Assembly: GCA_945890595.1 (NCBI GenBank)
Contig: CAMDCQ010000050.1
Coordinates: 1 to 13,790 of the forward strand
From: Chitinophaga pinensis
GTDB taxonomy: Bacteria; Bacteroidota; Bacteroidia; NS11-12g; UBA9320
Length of the DNA: 13,790 bases
Direction: 5' to 3'
Shown here: one piece after another, positions 1-5,917 of the stretch
How the letters are laid out: each line of letters opens with the position of its first letter
Numbering within the stretch: the stretch's first letter is position 1
The notes under the pieces: generated by a model
Databases searched by the model: none
What the model saw: only the letters and a program-made list of their open reading frames with translations
Told to the model about the DNA's origin: nothing
Made by a program: the position numbers and the translations under genes

Positions 1-200
1 ACGCTAATAGCATAAATTGGTATTTCGATGACGTACTATTTAACACGGCTGATATTAAGCCAACTGCTTTAAACGAATTTCGTGAAAATTTCTTCTTTAT
101 CATGAACGTGGCTGTCGGCGGTGATTGGCCGGGGTCACCTGATCAAACAACTGTTTTTCCACAAAAAATGTGGGTGGACTATGTTAGAATGTACCAATAA
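1..200 (+). CDS. Glycoside hydrolase family 16 (laminarinase-like), C-terminal fragment
   Basis: The reading frame enters from the left edge (first full codon at 3) and ends with TAA at 198-200, leaving 65 residues. The fragment reads WYFDDVLFNT, then FFFIMNVAVGGDWPG, then FPQKMWVDYVRMYQ at the very end. This is the usual last part of the GH16 beta-jelly-roll: the strand carrying N-x-A-V-G-G-x-W-P-G, followed by M-x-V-D-Y-V-R-x-Y. Bacterial GH16 enzymes with this ending are mostly secreted beta-1,3- or beta-1,3-1,4-glucanases (laminarinases), though agarases and carrageenases share the fold. The catalytic E-x-D-x-x-E segment lies outside the window, so the substrate cannot be stated. The protein ends right after the catalytic domain, with no C-terminal sorting domain. 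A strong terminator follows 20 bp downstream. Confidence 0.88.
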   Translation, partial: ANSINWYFDDVLFNTADIKPTALNEFRENFFFIMNVAVGGDWPGSPDQTTVFPQKMWVDYVRMYQ

Positions 201-220
201 AAATATTCGTAATTAACAAA

Positions 221-248
221 AAAGCACCGTGAAAACGGTGCTTTTTTT
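221..248 (+). terminator. Rho-independent terminator after the GH16 gene (likely bidirectional)
   Basis: A perfect 10-bp stem (AAAGCACCGT at 221-230 with ACGGTGCTTT at 235-244) closes a GAAA tetraloop and runs into a T tract at 242-248. An A tract precedes the stem, so on the minus strand it also ends in Ts. It can therefore terminate the converging methyltransferase transcript that ends at 262. Confidence 0.9.
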
Positions 249-261
249 ATGTGGCGAAAAA

Positions 262-903
262 TCACTTTTTAGCAATCAAATAATCTGCAAATCCATACCA
301 ATCCCAATAGACTCCGCCACGTACATAACCTTTGGTAACCCATTGTAATGGGATTTTAATTGGCATCAAGAGGATGTTGATCCAACTTCTATTTTTACCG
401 GTCATTTGCACTTTAAATCCGTGGTTCATGAAAATATTTGCAACCTCTTTTATGGAGTAGATGCGCACATGGGTTTCATCATCAAAAAAATTAAGTGTTT
501 CTCTTTTACTCGGGAAGGTAGCACTGACTTCACTTGGAAATTCGATGTAAAAAAGACCGTCTTTTGATAGTTTCTGAAAAAGTAAAGGAAGCACTTTATC
601 TCCATTATACAAATGTTCTATGACGTGACTCATGATAATTACATCATAAGTGTCATTTGGGATTGTATCAAAGTTTAATTCTGTTAAATCAAGTTGAATA
701 AACGCATCCATATTGCGAATATCCTCTTCAGTATTATCGTAGTTTACATCGCGGTCTACCCCTGTATAATGGCAATTAGGTAGCCACTTTTTAGTAATAG
801 TACTTGAGTGACTTCCAGAACCTATGTCTAATATTCTTAGATCTTGTTTCGCGGTGTATTTACCGATGGTTTTAAGCCTGAAAGGCTTTATCTTAGTACT
901 CAT
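262..903 (-). CDS. Class I SAM-dependent methyltransferase (substrate unknown)
   Basis: A 213-residue cytoplasmic protein of the Methyltransf_11/23 type. Motif I is ILDIGSG at residues 24-30, with an acidic residue after strand 2 in TGVD (D50). SHVIEHL at 92-98 follows YDVII and is typical of small-molecule or lipid methyltransferases. The C-terminal third is rich in aromatic residues (YWDWYGF). The ATG at 903 is chosen because the frame extends upstream only to a TTG inside fumC, and because motif I then sits near the N terminus as usual. This start lies 4 bp after the fumC stop codon, so the gene is probably translated by coupling or reinitiation from the fumC transcript. It is last in the operon, before the shared terminator at 221-248. 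The substrate cannot be inferred. The family call is firm, the role open. Confidence 0.85.
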   Translation of the reverse strand: MSTKIKPFRLKTIGKYTAKQDLRILDIGSGSHSSTITKKWLPNCHYTGVDRDVNYDNTEEDIRNMDAFIQLDLTELNFDTIPNDTYDVIIMSHVIEHLYNGDKVLPLLFQKLSKDGLFYIEFPSEVSATFPSKRETLNFFDDETHVRIYSIKEVANIFMNHGFKVQMTGKNRSWINILLMPIKIPLQWVTKGYVRGGVYWDWYGFADYLIAKK

Positions 904-907
904 TGAT

Positions 908-2311
908 TTAAAATCCGAGTTCCATGTCTCCACACATATCCGCAGGCACAACCCATTCGTCAAACTCTGCTGCTGTGAGGTAACCTAGCTCCACTCCAGC
1001 TACTTTTAGAGTCGTGTTTTCTTGGTATGCTTTTTTTGCAATTTTAGCTGCTTTATCATAGCCTATGTGCGTGTTTAAGGCGGTTACAAGCATAAGCGAG
1101 CTGTCTAACTTGTTTTTTATTTCAGTAAGATTGGGTTCTATACCTAAAACGCAATTATCATTAAAAGAAAGACACGCTTGTCCCAATATACGGGCAGATT
1201 GAAGAACGTTGGCGGCAATCAAAGGTTTAAAAACATTAAGTTCAAAATGACCATTAGATCCCCCTATAGTAACTGCAACATCATTACCCATAACTTGAGC
1301 GCACACCATGGTAAGAGCTTCACATTGTGTGGGGTTTACCTTACCCGGCATGATACTAGAACCAGGTTCATTGCTTGGAATTAGAATTTCTCCTATGCCG
1401 CTTCTCGGACCTGAAGAAAGCATACGAATGTCGTTTGCTATTTTCATGCAACTCACGGCAGCTCTTTTAAGTGCACCATGAAGTTCTACCATTGCATCAT
1501 GTGCAGCAAGTGCTTCAAATTTGTTAACGGCTGTTCGGAAAGGCATTTCCATCTCTTCTGCTATTTTGTTTGCCACAAGTTCGGCATAACCTTTTGGAGC
1601 GTTAAGTCCAGTGCCCACAGCAGTTCCGCCTAACGCTAGCTCTTGCGCACCTACCATGGCATTTTCAATGGCTATAATGCTCATTTCAAGTTGTCGTCGG
1701 TAGCCGCTAAACTCCTGCCCAAGCGTAAGTGGGGTAGCATCCATAAAATGGGTACGACCTATTTTTACAATGTGCTTAAACTCACGTGCTTTTTTCTTAA
1801 ACGTATCTTTCAAAACTTGTAACCCTGGGATACTAAAATCTACTACTTGTTTATAAACAGCAATACTCATGGCCGTTGGGAAAGTGTCGTTACTGCTTTG
1901 TGATTTGTTTACATCGTCATTGGGGTGAAGAAATTTATCGTTATCCATTAAACTACCCCCTTTTAACACGTGACCACGATTTGCAATTACTTCGTTTACA
2001 TTCATGTTGCTTTGTGTTCCAGAGCCTGTTTGCCAAATAACCAACGGAAACTCATCGTTCAGTTTTCCGGCAATTATTTCATCGCAAACTTCAGCAATCA
2101 ACTCCGCTTTTTCTTTTGAGAGCACGCCTAACTCATAATTGGTTAGCGCGGCACATTTCTTAAGAACGCCAAACGCTTTTATGATCTCTAAAGGCATTAC
2201 TTGATTTCCAATTTTGAAGTTTTCGAGTGATCTCTGGGTTTGGGCTGCCCAATATTTTGTCGATTCAACTTTTACTTCTCCTATACTGTCTCTCTCTATT
2301 CTGTATTCCAT
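908..2311 (-). CDS. fumC: Class II fumarate hydratase (fumarase C)
   Basis: The enzyme hydrates fumarate to L-malate in the TCA cycle; it is a cytoplasmic homotetramer without an Fe-S cluster. The 467-residue product has the normal family length. All superfamily signatures are visible: TGSGTQSNMNVNEVI near residue 100, HPNDDVNKSQSSND near 130-142, GRTHFMDATPLTLGQEFSGY with His188, and the flexible loop GSSIMPGKVNP at 317-327. Counted from the chosen ATG, the histidine falls at 188 and the loop serine at 318, the numbers of the catalytic pair in E. coli FumC. The ATG at 2311 is preferred over a TTG at 2332, because that TTG lies inside the -7 element. A methyltransferase gene follows 4 bp downstream. 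No truncation or anomaly is seen. Confidence 0.97.
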   Translation of the reverse strand: MEYRIERDSIGEVKVESTKYWAAQTQRSLENFKIGNQVMPLEIIKAFGVLKKCAALTNYELGVLSKEKAELIAEVCDEIIAGKLNDEFPLVIWQTGSGTQSNMNVNEVIANRGHVLKGGSLMDNDKFLHPNDDVNKSQSSNDTFPTAMSIAVYKQVVDFSIPGLQVLKDTFKKKAREFKHIVKIGRTHFMDATPLTLGQEFSGYRRQLEMSIIAIENAMVGAQELALGGTAVGTGLNAPKGYAELVANKIAEEMEMPFRTAVNKFEALAAHDAMVELHGALKRAAVSCMKIANDIRMLSSGPRSGIGEILIPSNEPGSSIMPGKVNPTQCEALTMVCAQVMGNDVAVTIGGSNGHFELNVFKPLIAANVLQSARILGQACLSFNDNCVLGIEPNLTEIKNKLDSSLMLVTALNTHIGYDKAAKIAKKAYQENTTLKVAGVELGYLTAAEFDEWVVPADMCGDMELGF

Positions 2312-2329
2312 GCTTGTTTGATAAAGCGC

Positions 2330-2337
2330 CAAAGATA
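2330..2337 (-). promoter_or_regulatory. Bacteroidota -7 promoter element for fumC
   Basis: On the minus strand this reads TATCTTTG, a full match to TAnnTTTG, 18 bases before the fumC ATG. No clear TTG is found at the -33 spacing. The implied leader is about 12-15 nt and shows no Shine-Dalgarno sequence. Confidence 0.6.
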
Positions 2338-2477
2338 ATTATTTGAACAGCTAATAGTGCAGCATTTGCTTCAAATAAGTGAAAGCCTCTTAAATCATCG
2401 GAATGAGTTAATGTCTAATTTTTGTACACAATGTTGTCGACCCAATTAATTGTGGGATGTAAAACACGAAAAACATC

Positions 2478-2485
2478 CATATTTG
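2478..2485 (+). promoter_or_regulatory. Possible -7 element for the SPOR-like protein gene
   Basis: CATATTTG matches TAnnTTTG at all but one base and lies 17 bases before the ATG at 2503. A TTG at 2450-2452 could serve as -33, although its 25-base spacing is somewhat long. This is a tentative call. Confidence 0.3.
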
Positions 2486-2502
2486 TGATATTAATAATAG
2501 AT

Positions 2503-3087
2503 ATGAAATTAAAACAAATCTTAATGACACTTGTAGCCTTGCTTTTCGTATGTTTTGCTACCGTTTCCGAAGCTCAAACGTTGAGTAAATCAGAAAAGAA
2601 AATCCTAAAAAAGGAATTAAAGACGTATAAAAAGAATCCTGTAGACTACTCAACTATGAAGGAAAAAACAAAAACCCAACTACAAGAGCTAAACGATGAG
2701 ATTGAAAGTCTTAAAGCTAAGTTGGCGGCGTCTAGCCAAGAAACACAAAATTTAGCTGACCAATATGCTAGCTTAGAAATGCAATATGCTACACTTAAAA
2801 AGAGCTGCGTTACTAGCGAATTACCAGTAGGAACTGTTTATCAGGTGCAAATGGGTTACTACGAATATCTAGATTTAATGTCATTTAACTCAAAACTCAA
2901 GTCAGTAAAGGCTGAGGAAATTGACGGAGGTAAACGATATATAATTGGGTATTTCGATGACGTAATGGAAGCGGTACAATTCAGCAATGATATTAAGAGT
3001 CTTGGAATCAAAGATGCTTTTGTTACCGAATACACTAATGGTAAAAGAAACATGAGTTTTGACGCTCTTAAAAGCATCTCAAAATAA
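2503..3087 (+). CDS. Exported coiled-coil protein with a SPOR-like C-terminal domain
   Basis: A 194-residue protein. Residues 1-24 form a signal peptide (MKLKQIL, then a hydrophobic core ending VSEA, cleavage before QTLSK), so the mature protein is periplasmic. Residues 26-48 are very lysine-rich. Residues 52-100 have the heptad-like, Glu/Lys/Gln-rich composition of a coiled coil. After a single Cys at 102, residues 112-182 (VYQVQMGYYEY ... RYIIGYFDDVMEAVQFSNDIKSLG ... AFVTEYTNGKR) resemble a SPOR domain, which binds denuded septal peptidoglycan. Bacteroidota proteins of this build are often labelled Ezrin/radixin/moesin family, which reflects only the coiled coil. The ATG at 2503 is chosen because it places the signal peptide at the N terminus; the frame extends 5' only to a TTG at 2422. 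The gene is monocistronic, divergent from fumC, and has its own terminator. A cell-wall or division role is inferred from the fold only. Confidence 0.8.
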   Translation: MKLKQILMTLVALLFVCFATVSEAQTLSKSEKKILKKELKTYKKNPVDYSTMKEKTKTQLQELNDEIESLKAKLAASSQETQNLADQYASLEMQYATLKKSCVTSELPVGTVYQVQMGYYEYLDLMSFNSKLKSVKAEEIDGGKRYIIGYFDDVMEAVQFSNDIKSLGIKDAFVTEYTNGKRNMSFDALKSISK

Positions 3088-3109
3088 AAAAATATAGTTG
3101 TTAAAGTTG

Positions 3110-3145
3110 AATGCCCATTACTGTGTAAGTGATGGGCATTTTTTT
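3110..3145 (+). terminator. Rho-independent terminator after the SPOR-like gene
   Basis: AATGCCCAT (3110-3118) pairs with ATGGGCATT (3132-3140). Three further inner pairs, including one T-G, leave a 7-nt loop, and seven Ts follow at 3139-3145. It lies 22 bp after the stop codon. Confidence 0.9.
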
Positions 3146-3182
3146 GGATTAAAAATGAGTACTCGTTATTTAATCATGGTCC

Positions 3183-3839
3183 TTAAGAAGCGAAACCTTT
3201 CAAATATTCGGTTTTTAACATCGGGCAAATTTTATATCGCTCATCTTTAGTGTCTTGGTAAAGAGCTTCTAGTGTTTCGTATACGTGCTCTAGTCCTATT
3301 TCTTTACTCCATTCAAATGGACCTTTAGGGTAAGCCGTGCCTAACTTCATGCCCAAATCAATGTCTTCTCTAGAGGCAGTTCCCTCTTGTAATGTAAAGT
3401 AGGCTTCATTTATTATCATACATACAATACGTGGGGTAACCAATCCTACTCTACTCGCCACAAATCTGTATTCTAAGTTTAAAGACGTTAAAATAGCCGA
3501 AGCAATACTCTTATCATCTTCGTTTAATGCACATAATTCGAGTAAGCTTCTGTTAATAAAAGTCGGAAGCGTGTTCATACCAATTATCGGGCAGCTTGGC
3601 AACTCGCCTAATTCAGCTAGTATTTCTTCTAACTGTACTTTTACTGCGCCTACGATTATTAGTTTACCTTCAAGCTCCATGTAATATTGTATTTGTTCTG
3701 GCGTATCGTCAAAATCTAAATCAAAAATCACATCATAGCTCTCAATTTCATTAATTTTGAAAGGTAGAATAGTAAACTTGTTCAAGATTTGTCCAAGTTC
3801 TGCTAGTTGATTGGGCTGTCCTTTAGCTGCTATATTCAT
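3183..3839 (-). CDS. Shortened 3-hydroxyacyl-CoA dehydrogenase-like protein, probably not a functional dehydrogenase
   Basis: A 218-residue protein. Residues 127-195 fit the 3HCDH C-terminal (dimerisation/substrate) domain: ASRVGLVTPRIVCMIINEAY, EGTASREDIDLGMKLGTAYP, GPFEWSKEIGLEHVYETLEAL. The N-terminal half looks like a reduced Rossmann domain. YDVIFDLDFDD (35-45) resembles the family's DxVIEAxFE segment, but MNIAAKGQPNQLAELG at the start lacks the NAD-binding GxGxxG. The family's catalytic HFFNPxP motif aligns best with IGMNTLP (86-92), without the histidine, and the partner Glu position is also altered. Family members are usually near 280-300 residues, so about 60-80 are missing from the N-terminal domain. 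The ATG at 3839 sits next to a -7 element, and no upstream coding extension was found. Family membership is likely; loss of enzyme activity is inferred from motifs. It could instead be a binding or scaffold protein in acyl-CoA metabolism. Confidence 0.75.
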   Translation of the reverse strand: MNIAAKGQPNQLAELGQILNKFTILPFKINEIESYDVIFDLDFDDTPEQIQYYMELEGKLIIVGAVKVQLEEILAELGELPSCPIIGMNTLPTFINRSLLELCALNEDDKSIASAILTSLNLEYRFVASRVGLVTPRIVCMIINEAYFTLQEGTASREDIDLGMKLGTAYPKGPFEWSKEIGLEHVYETLEALYQDTKDERYKICPMLKTEYLKGFAS

Positions 3840-3846
3840 CGATTAG

Positions 3847-3854
3847 CAAAGGTA
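3847..3854 (-). promoter_or_regulatory. Bacteroidota -7 promoter element for the dehydrogenase-like gene
   Basis: The minus strand reads TACCTTTG, a full TAnnTTTG match, with a TTG (complement of CAA at 3880-3882) 25 bases upstream. The ATG at 3839 begins only 7 bases after the element, so the transcript would be leaderless or nearly so. Confidence 0.5.
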
Positions 3855-3898
3855 TGTGTCCTTGGTAAAAAACTTAACACAAGATAAAAATTAATAAA

Positions 3899-4279
3899 AT
3901 GACAAAAAAAATAATTAAGACATCGGAAGCTCCAGCAGCCATTGGTCCCTATAGTCAAGCGGTTCTGTCAGGCGATACTTTATATTGCAGTGGCCAGATT
4001 GCCATCAATCCTAATACTGGGGAATTGGTAATAGATTCGATTCAAGCGGAAACAGAGCAAGTAATGAAAAATATAAAAGCGGTATTGAATGCTGCTGAAA
4101 TGGATTTTAGCAATGTGGTAAAATGCAGTATTTTTATGAGTAGCATGTAACATTATGGAGATATTAATGGGGTGTATGCTGCTTATTTTTCTGAAAACCC
4201 GCCAGCAAGAGAGGCCGTAGCTGTTAAAACATTGCCTAAAGAGGTTAATGTGGAGATTAGTGTAATTGCAGTTAGATAG
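3899..4279 (+). pseudogene. ridA: RidA-family reactive intermediate deaminase, interrupted by an in-frame TAA
   Basis: RidA proteins hydrolyse reactive enamines/imines (for example 2-aminoacrylate from PLP-dependent dehydratases) to ketoacids plus ammonia, as cytoplasmic trimers. The first 83 codons are intact and typical: APAAIGPYSQAV (11-22), YCSGQIAINPNTGELV, EQVMKNIKAVLNAAEMDFSNVVKCSIFMSSM. Codon 84 is TAA (4148-4150). The same frame then continues without a break to TAG at 4277-4279, giving HYGDINGVYAAYF, ENPPAREAV and VNVEISVIAV, the normal family ending. With the stop read as an amino acid the product is 126 residues, the usual RidA length. The substrate-binding Arg (R104, E. coli Arg105) and the Glu near Glu120 (E119) lie after the stop, so the 83-residue product should be inactive. 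Possible causes are a recent nonsense mutation, a sequencing error, or readthrough. The stop is followed by C, a weak termination context. The gene is divergent from the dehydrogenase-like gene. Confidence 0.9.
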
Positions 4280-4301
4280 CTAAACACCTTATAAATACAA
4301 C

Positions 4302-4330
4302 AAAAAAGGAGAACATTTCTGTTCTCCTTT
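4302..4330 (-). terminator. Terminator of the tRNA-Phe transcript
   Basis: On the minus strand a 10-bp stem (arms at 4321-4330 and 4305-4314, 6-nt loop) ends in six Ts (4302-4307 in complement). It begins 4 bases after the mature tRNA 3' end. On the plus strand it could also stop transcription from the RidA gene, which ends at 4279. Confidence 0.85.
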
Positions 4331-4334
4331 CAAG

Positions 4335-4407
4335 TGGTGTGGGGCGGGATCGAACCGCCGACACAAGGATTTTCAGTCCTTTGCTCTACCGACTGAGCTA
4401 CCGCACC
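4335..4407 (-). tRNA. tRNA-Phe (anticodon GAA)
   Basis: The 73-nt cloverleaf is complete. It has acceptor arm GGTGCGG, a D arm with GCTC/GAGC, anticodon stem AAGGA/TCCTT around CTGAAAA (anticodon GAA), variable loop GTGTC, T arm GGCGG/CCGCC with TTCGATC, and discriminator A. CCA is not encoded; the next bases are CTT. The 3' acceptor strand is CCACACC, so base 5 (C) faces base 68 (A). This is a single C-A mismatch in an otherwise perfect stem. The gene stands alone, with a terminator directly downstream. Confidence 0.96.
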
Positions 4408-4468
4408 ATTAATGTGTTCTTAGTGAAACAATGGTATTTAATTATGCCATCATCTCCGTAAGCGGGTG

Positions 4469-4476
4469 CAAAAATA
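4469..4476 (-). promoter_or_regulatory. Possible -7 promoter element for tRNA-Phe
   Basis: The minus strand reads TATTTTTG, a full TAnnTTTG match, about 60 bases upstream of the mature tRNA 5' end. No good -33 TTG was found. The rest of the gap between the tRNA and the gene starting at 4568 holds no coding signal that I can support. Confidence 0.35.
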
Positions 4477-4547
4477 ATCCTATAATTCACTTTTAAAAAT
4501 AAAATGTGGATTCGGTATTTAAAATATTTCTAAGTGCCTATTTTTTC

Positions 4548-4555
4548 TAATTTTG
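4548..4555 (+). promoter_or_regulatory. Bacteroidota -7 promoter element for the Fe-S operon
   Basis: TAATTTTG fully matches TAnnTTTG and ends 12 bases before the ATG at 4568. There is no exact TTG at the -33 spacing. The leader would be only a few bases long. Confidence 0.5.
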
Positions 4556-4567
4556 AACTTCCTATAA

Positions 4568-5875
4568 ATGCAGTACATAGAACAAATTTTATTCGTTGCC
4601 ATTTTAGCCGTAGCTATCTATTTCTTTACCCAAAAAGTAAAGCAGATTCGTAGAAATATTTTAATTGGGAAAGATCAGATAATCAATGATAACAAGCCAG
4701 CCCGATGGATGATGATGGCTAAAGTAGCCTTGGGCCAAAGTAAAATGGTAGTAAGACCTGTGGCTGGGTTTTTTCACATTCTCATTTATTTAGGTTTTGT
4801 GCTTATCAATATTGAGGTATTAGAAATTCTAATGGACGGTATTTTTGGGACTCACCGGGTTTTATCTTTTATGGGCCCTGTATATGATGCAGCTATAGGT
4901 TTCTTTGAAATTTTAGCGGTTTTGGTTTTGGTATCTTGCTTGGTCTTTCTAGGCAGAAGATTTGTTGTACATATTCCTCGGTTTCATTCACCAGAAATGA
5001 AAGGTTGGTCGACCAAAGATGCTACGTATATACTGGTTATAGAAATCGTTTTAATGGGTGCGTTACTTAAAATGAACGCTGTAGACCAAGTGTTACAAAG
5101 TAAAGGTGCTGATCATTATGTGGCTGCGGGTAGTTTTCCTGTGTCACAGTATTTAGTTGGCTTTTTTCAAAATTACGATATTTCGACATTGGTTGTGTTA
5201 GAGCGCGTTTTTTGGTGGTTTCATATTTTAGGGATTTTATTTTTTCTTAATTACGTTCCTTACAGCAAGCATTTGCATATTTTCTTAGCCTTCCCTAATA
5301 CGTGGTATGGCAGACTTCAACCTGCGGGGCAGTTTGCGAATATGCCAGAAATTACCAATGAGGTGAATTTAATGCTTGACCCAAGTAAAGCAGATCCTAA
5401 CATGCCACCGCCAGATAAGTTTGGTGTAAGCGACGTTACCGACCTTTCTTGGAAAAATTTGTTAGACGCCTACTCGTGTACCGAATGCGGAAGGTGTACT
5501 AGCTCATGCCCAGCCAACATTACGGGTAAAAAACTTAGCCCTCGTAAGATTATGATGGATACGCGCGATAGGGCAGATGAATTGGGTAAAGCAAAGGACG
5601 TAAACGGAGCGGATTACCATGACGGAAAGTCATTACATGACTATATCTCACAAGAAGAGTTGCTTGCCTGCACTACATGTAACGCTTGTGTAGAGGCTTG
5701 TCCTATTAATATTAACCCATTGGAAATAATATTTGGAATGCGCCAGTTTCAAACCTTGGAAAAATCAAATATGCCTGGTGAATGGGCGATGATGAATAGC
5801 AATATCGAAAATAATCAAGCGCCTTGGCAGTTTTCGCCTAGCGACAGAGCAAATTGGACACACGATATAAAATAA
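4568..5875 (+). CDS. Membrane-bound 4Fe-4S dicluster protein (heterodisulfide reductase/GlpC-like electron-transfer subunit)
   Basis: A 435-residue inner-membrane protein. The N-terminal half has about five membrane segments (near 5-21, 67-88, 106-129, 152-168, 212-232) and histidines placed where NarI/HdrE-type proteins bind heme b (H70, H219, H235/H237). That suggests exchange with the quinone pool. The C-terminal half is a cytoplasmic ferredoxin-like domain with two complete 4Fe-4S motifs: C304, C307, C310, C314 (CTECGRCTSSCP) and C368, C371, C374, C378 (CTTCNACVEACP). Its expected partner is the CCG-domain protein encoded at 8667, together resembling HdrB/GlpC-type modules. Between them lies a receptor gene starting 42 bp downstream. 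The electron donor and acceptor are not shown by the sequence. Domain assignment is firm; the physiological role is inferred. Confidence 0.9.
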   Translation: MQYIEQILFVAILAVAIYFFTQKVKQIRRNILIGKDQIINDNKPARWMMMAKVALGQSKMVVRPVAGFFHILIYLGFVLINIEVLEILMDGIFGTHRVLSFMGPVYDAAIGFFEILAVLVLVSCLVFLGRRFVVHIPRFHSPEMKGWSTKDATYILVIEIVLMGALLKMNAVDQVLQSKGADHYVAAGSFPVSQYLVGFFQNYDISTLVVLERVFWWFHILGILFFLNYVPYSKHLHIFLAFPNTWYGRLQPAGQFANMPEITNEVNLMLDPSKADPNMPPPDKFGVSDVTDLSWKNLLDAYSCTECGRCTSSCPANITGKKLSPRKIMMDTRDRADELGKAKDVNGADYHDGKSLHDYISQEELLACTTCNACVEACPININPLEIIFGMRQFQTLEKSNMPGEWAMMNSNIENNQAPWQFSPSDRANWTHDIK

Positions 5876-5917
5876 GGAATAACAAAAAATAACTTTCAGG
5901 CGTTATAATTCCTTGAT

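Noticed and set aside
1178..1384. Open frame of 68 codons on the plus strand within fumC
   Set aside because: It lies entirely inside fumC on the other strand, has no recognisable domain and no promoter; it is a shadow of the real gene.
24..2957. A 17-nt identical stretch (GGTATTTCGATGACGTA) in the GH16 fragment and again in the SPOR-like gene near 2948
   Set aside because: Both copies encode a Y-F-D-D-V peptide in unrelated protein folds with the same codons. There is no further similarity around them, so a chance match is more likely than a repeat element.
5874..5914. Inverted repeat AAGGAAT/ATTCCTT between the 4Fe-4S gene and the receptor start
   Set aside because: The stem is 7 bp with a 27-nt loop and no T tract. 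It is too weak to call a terminator or regulatory hairpin.
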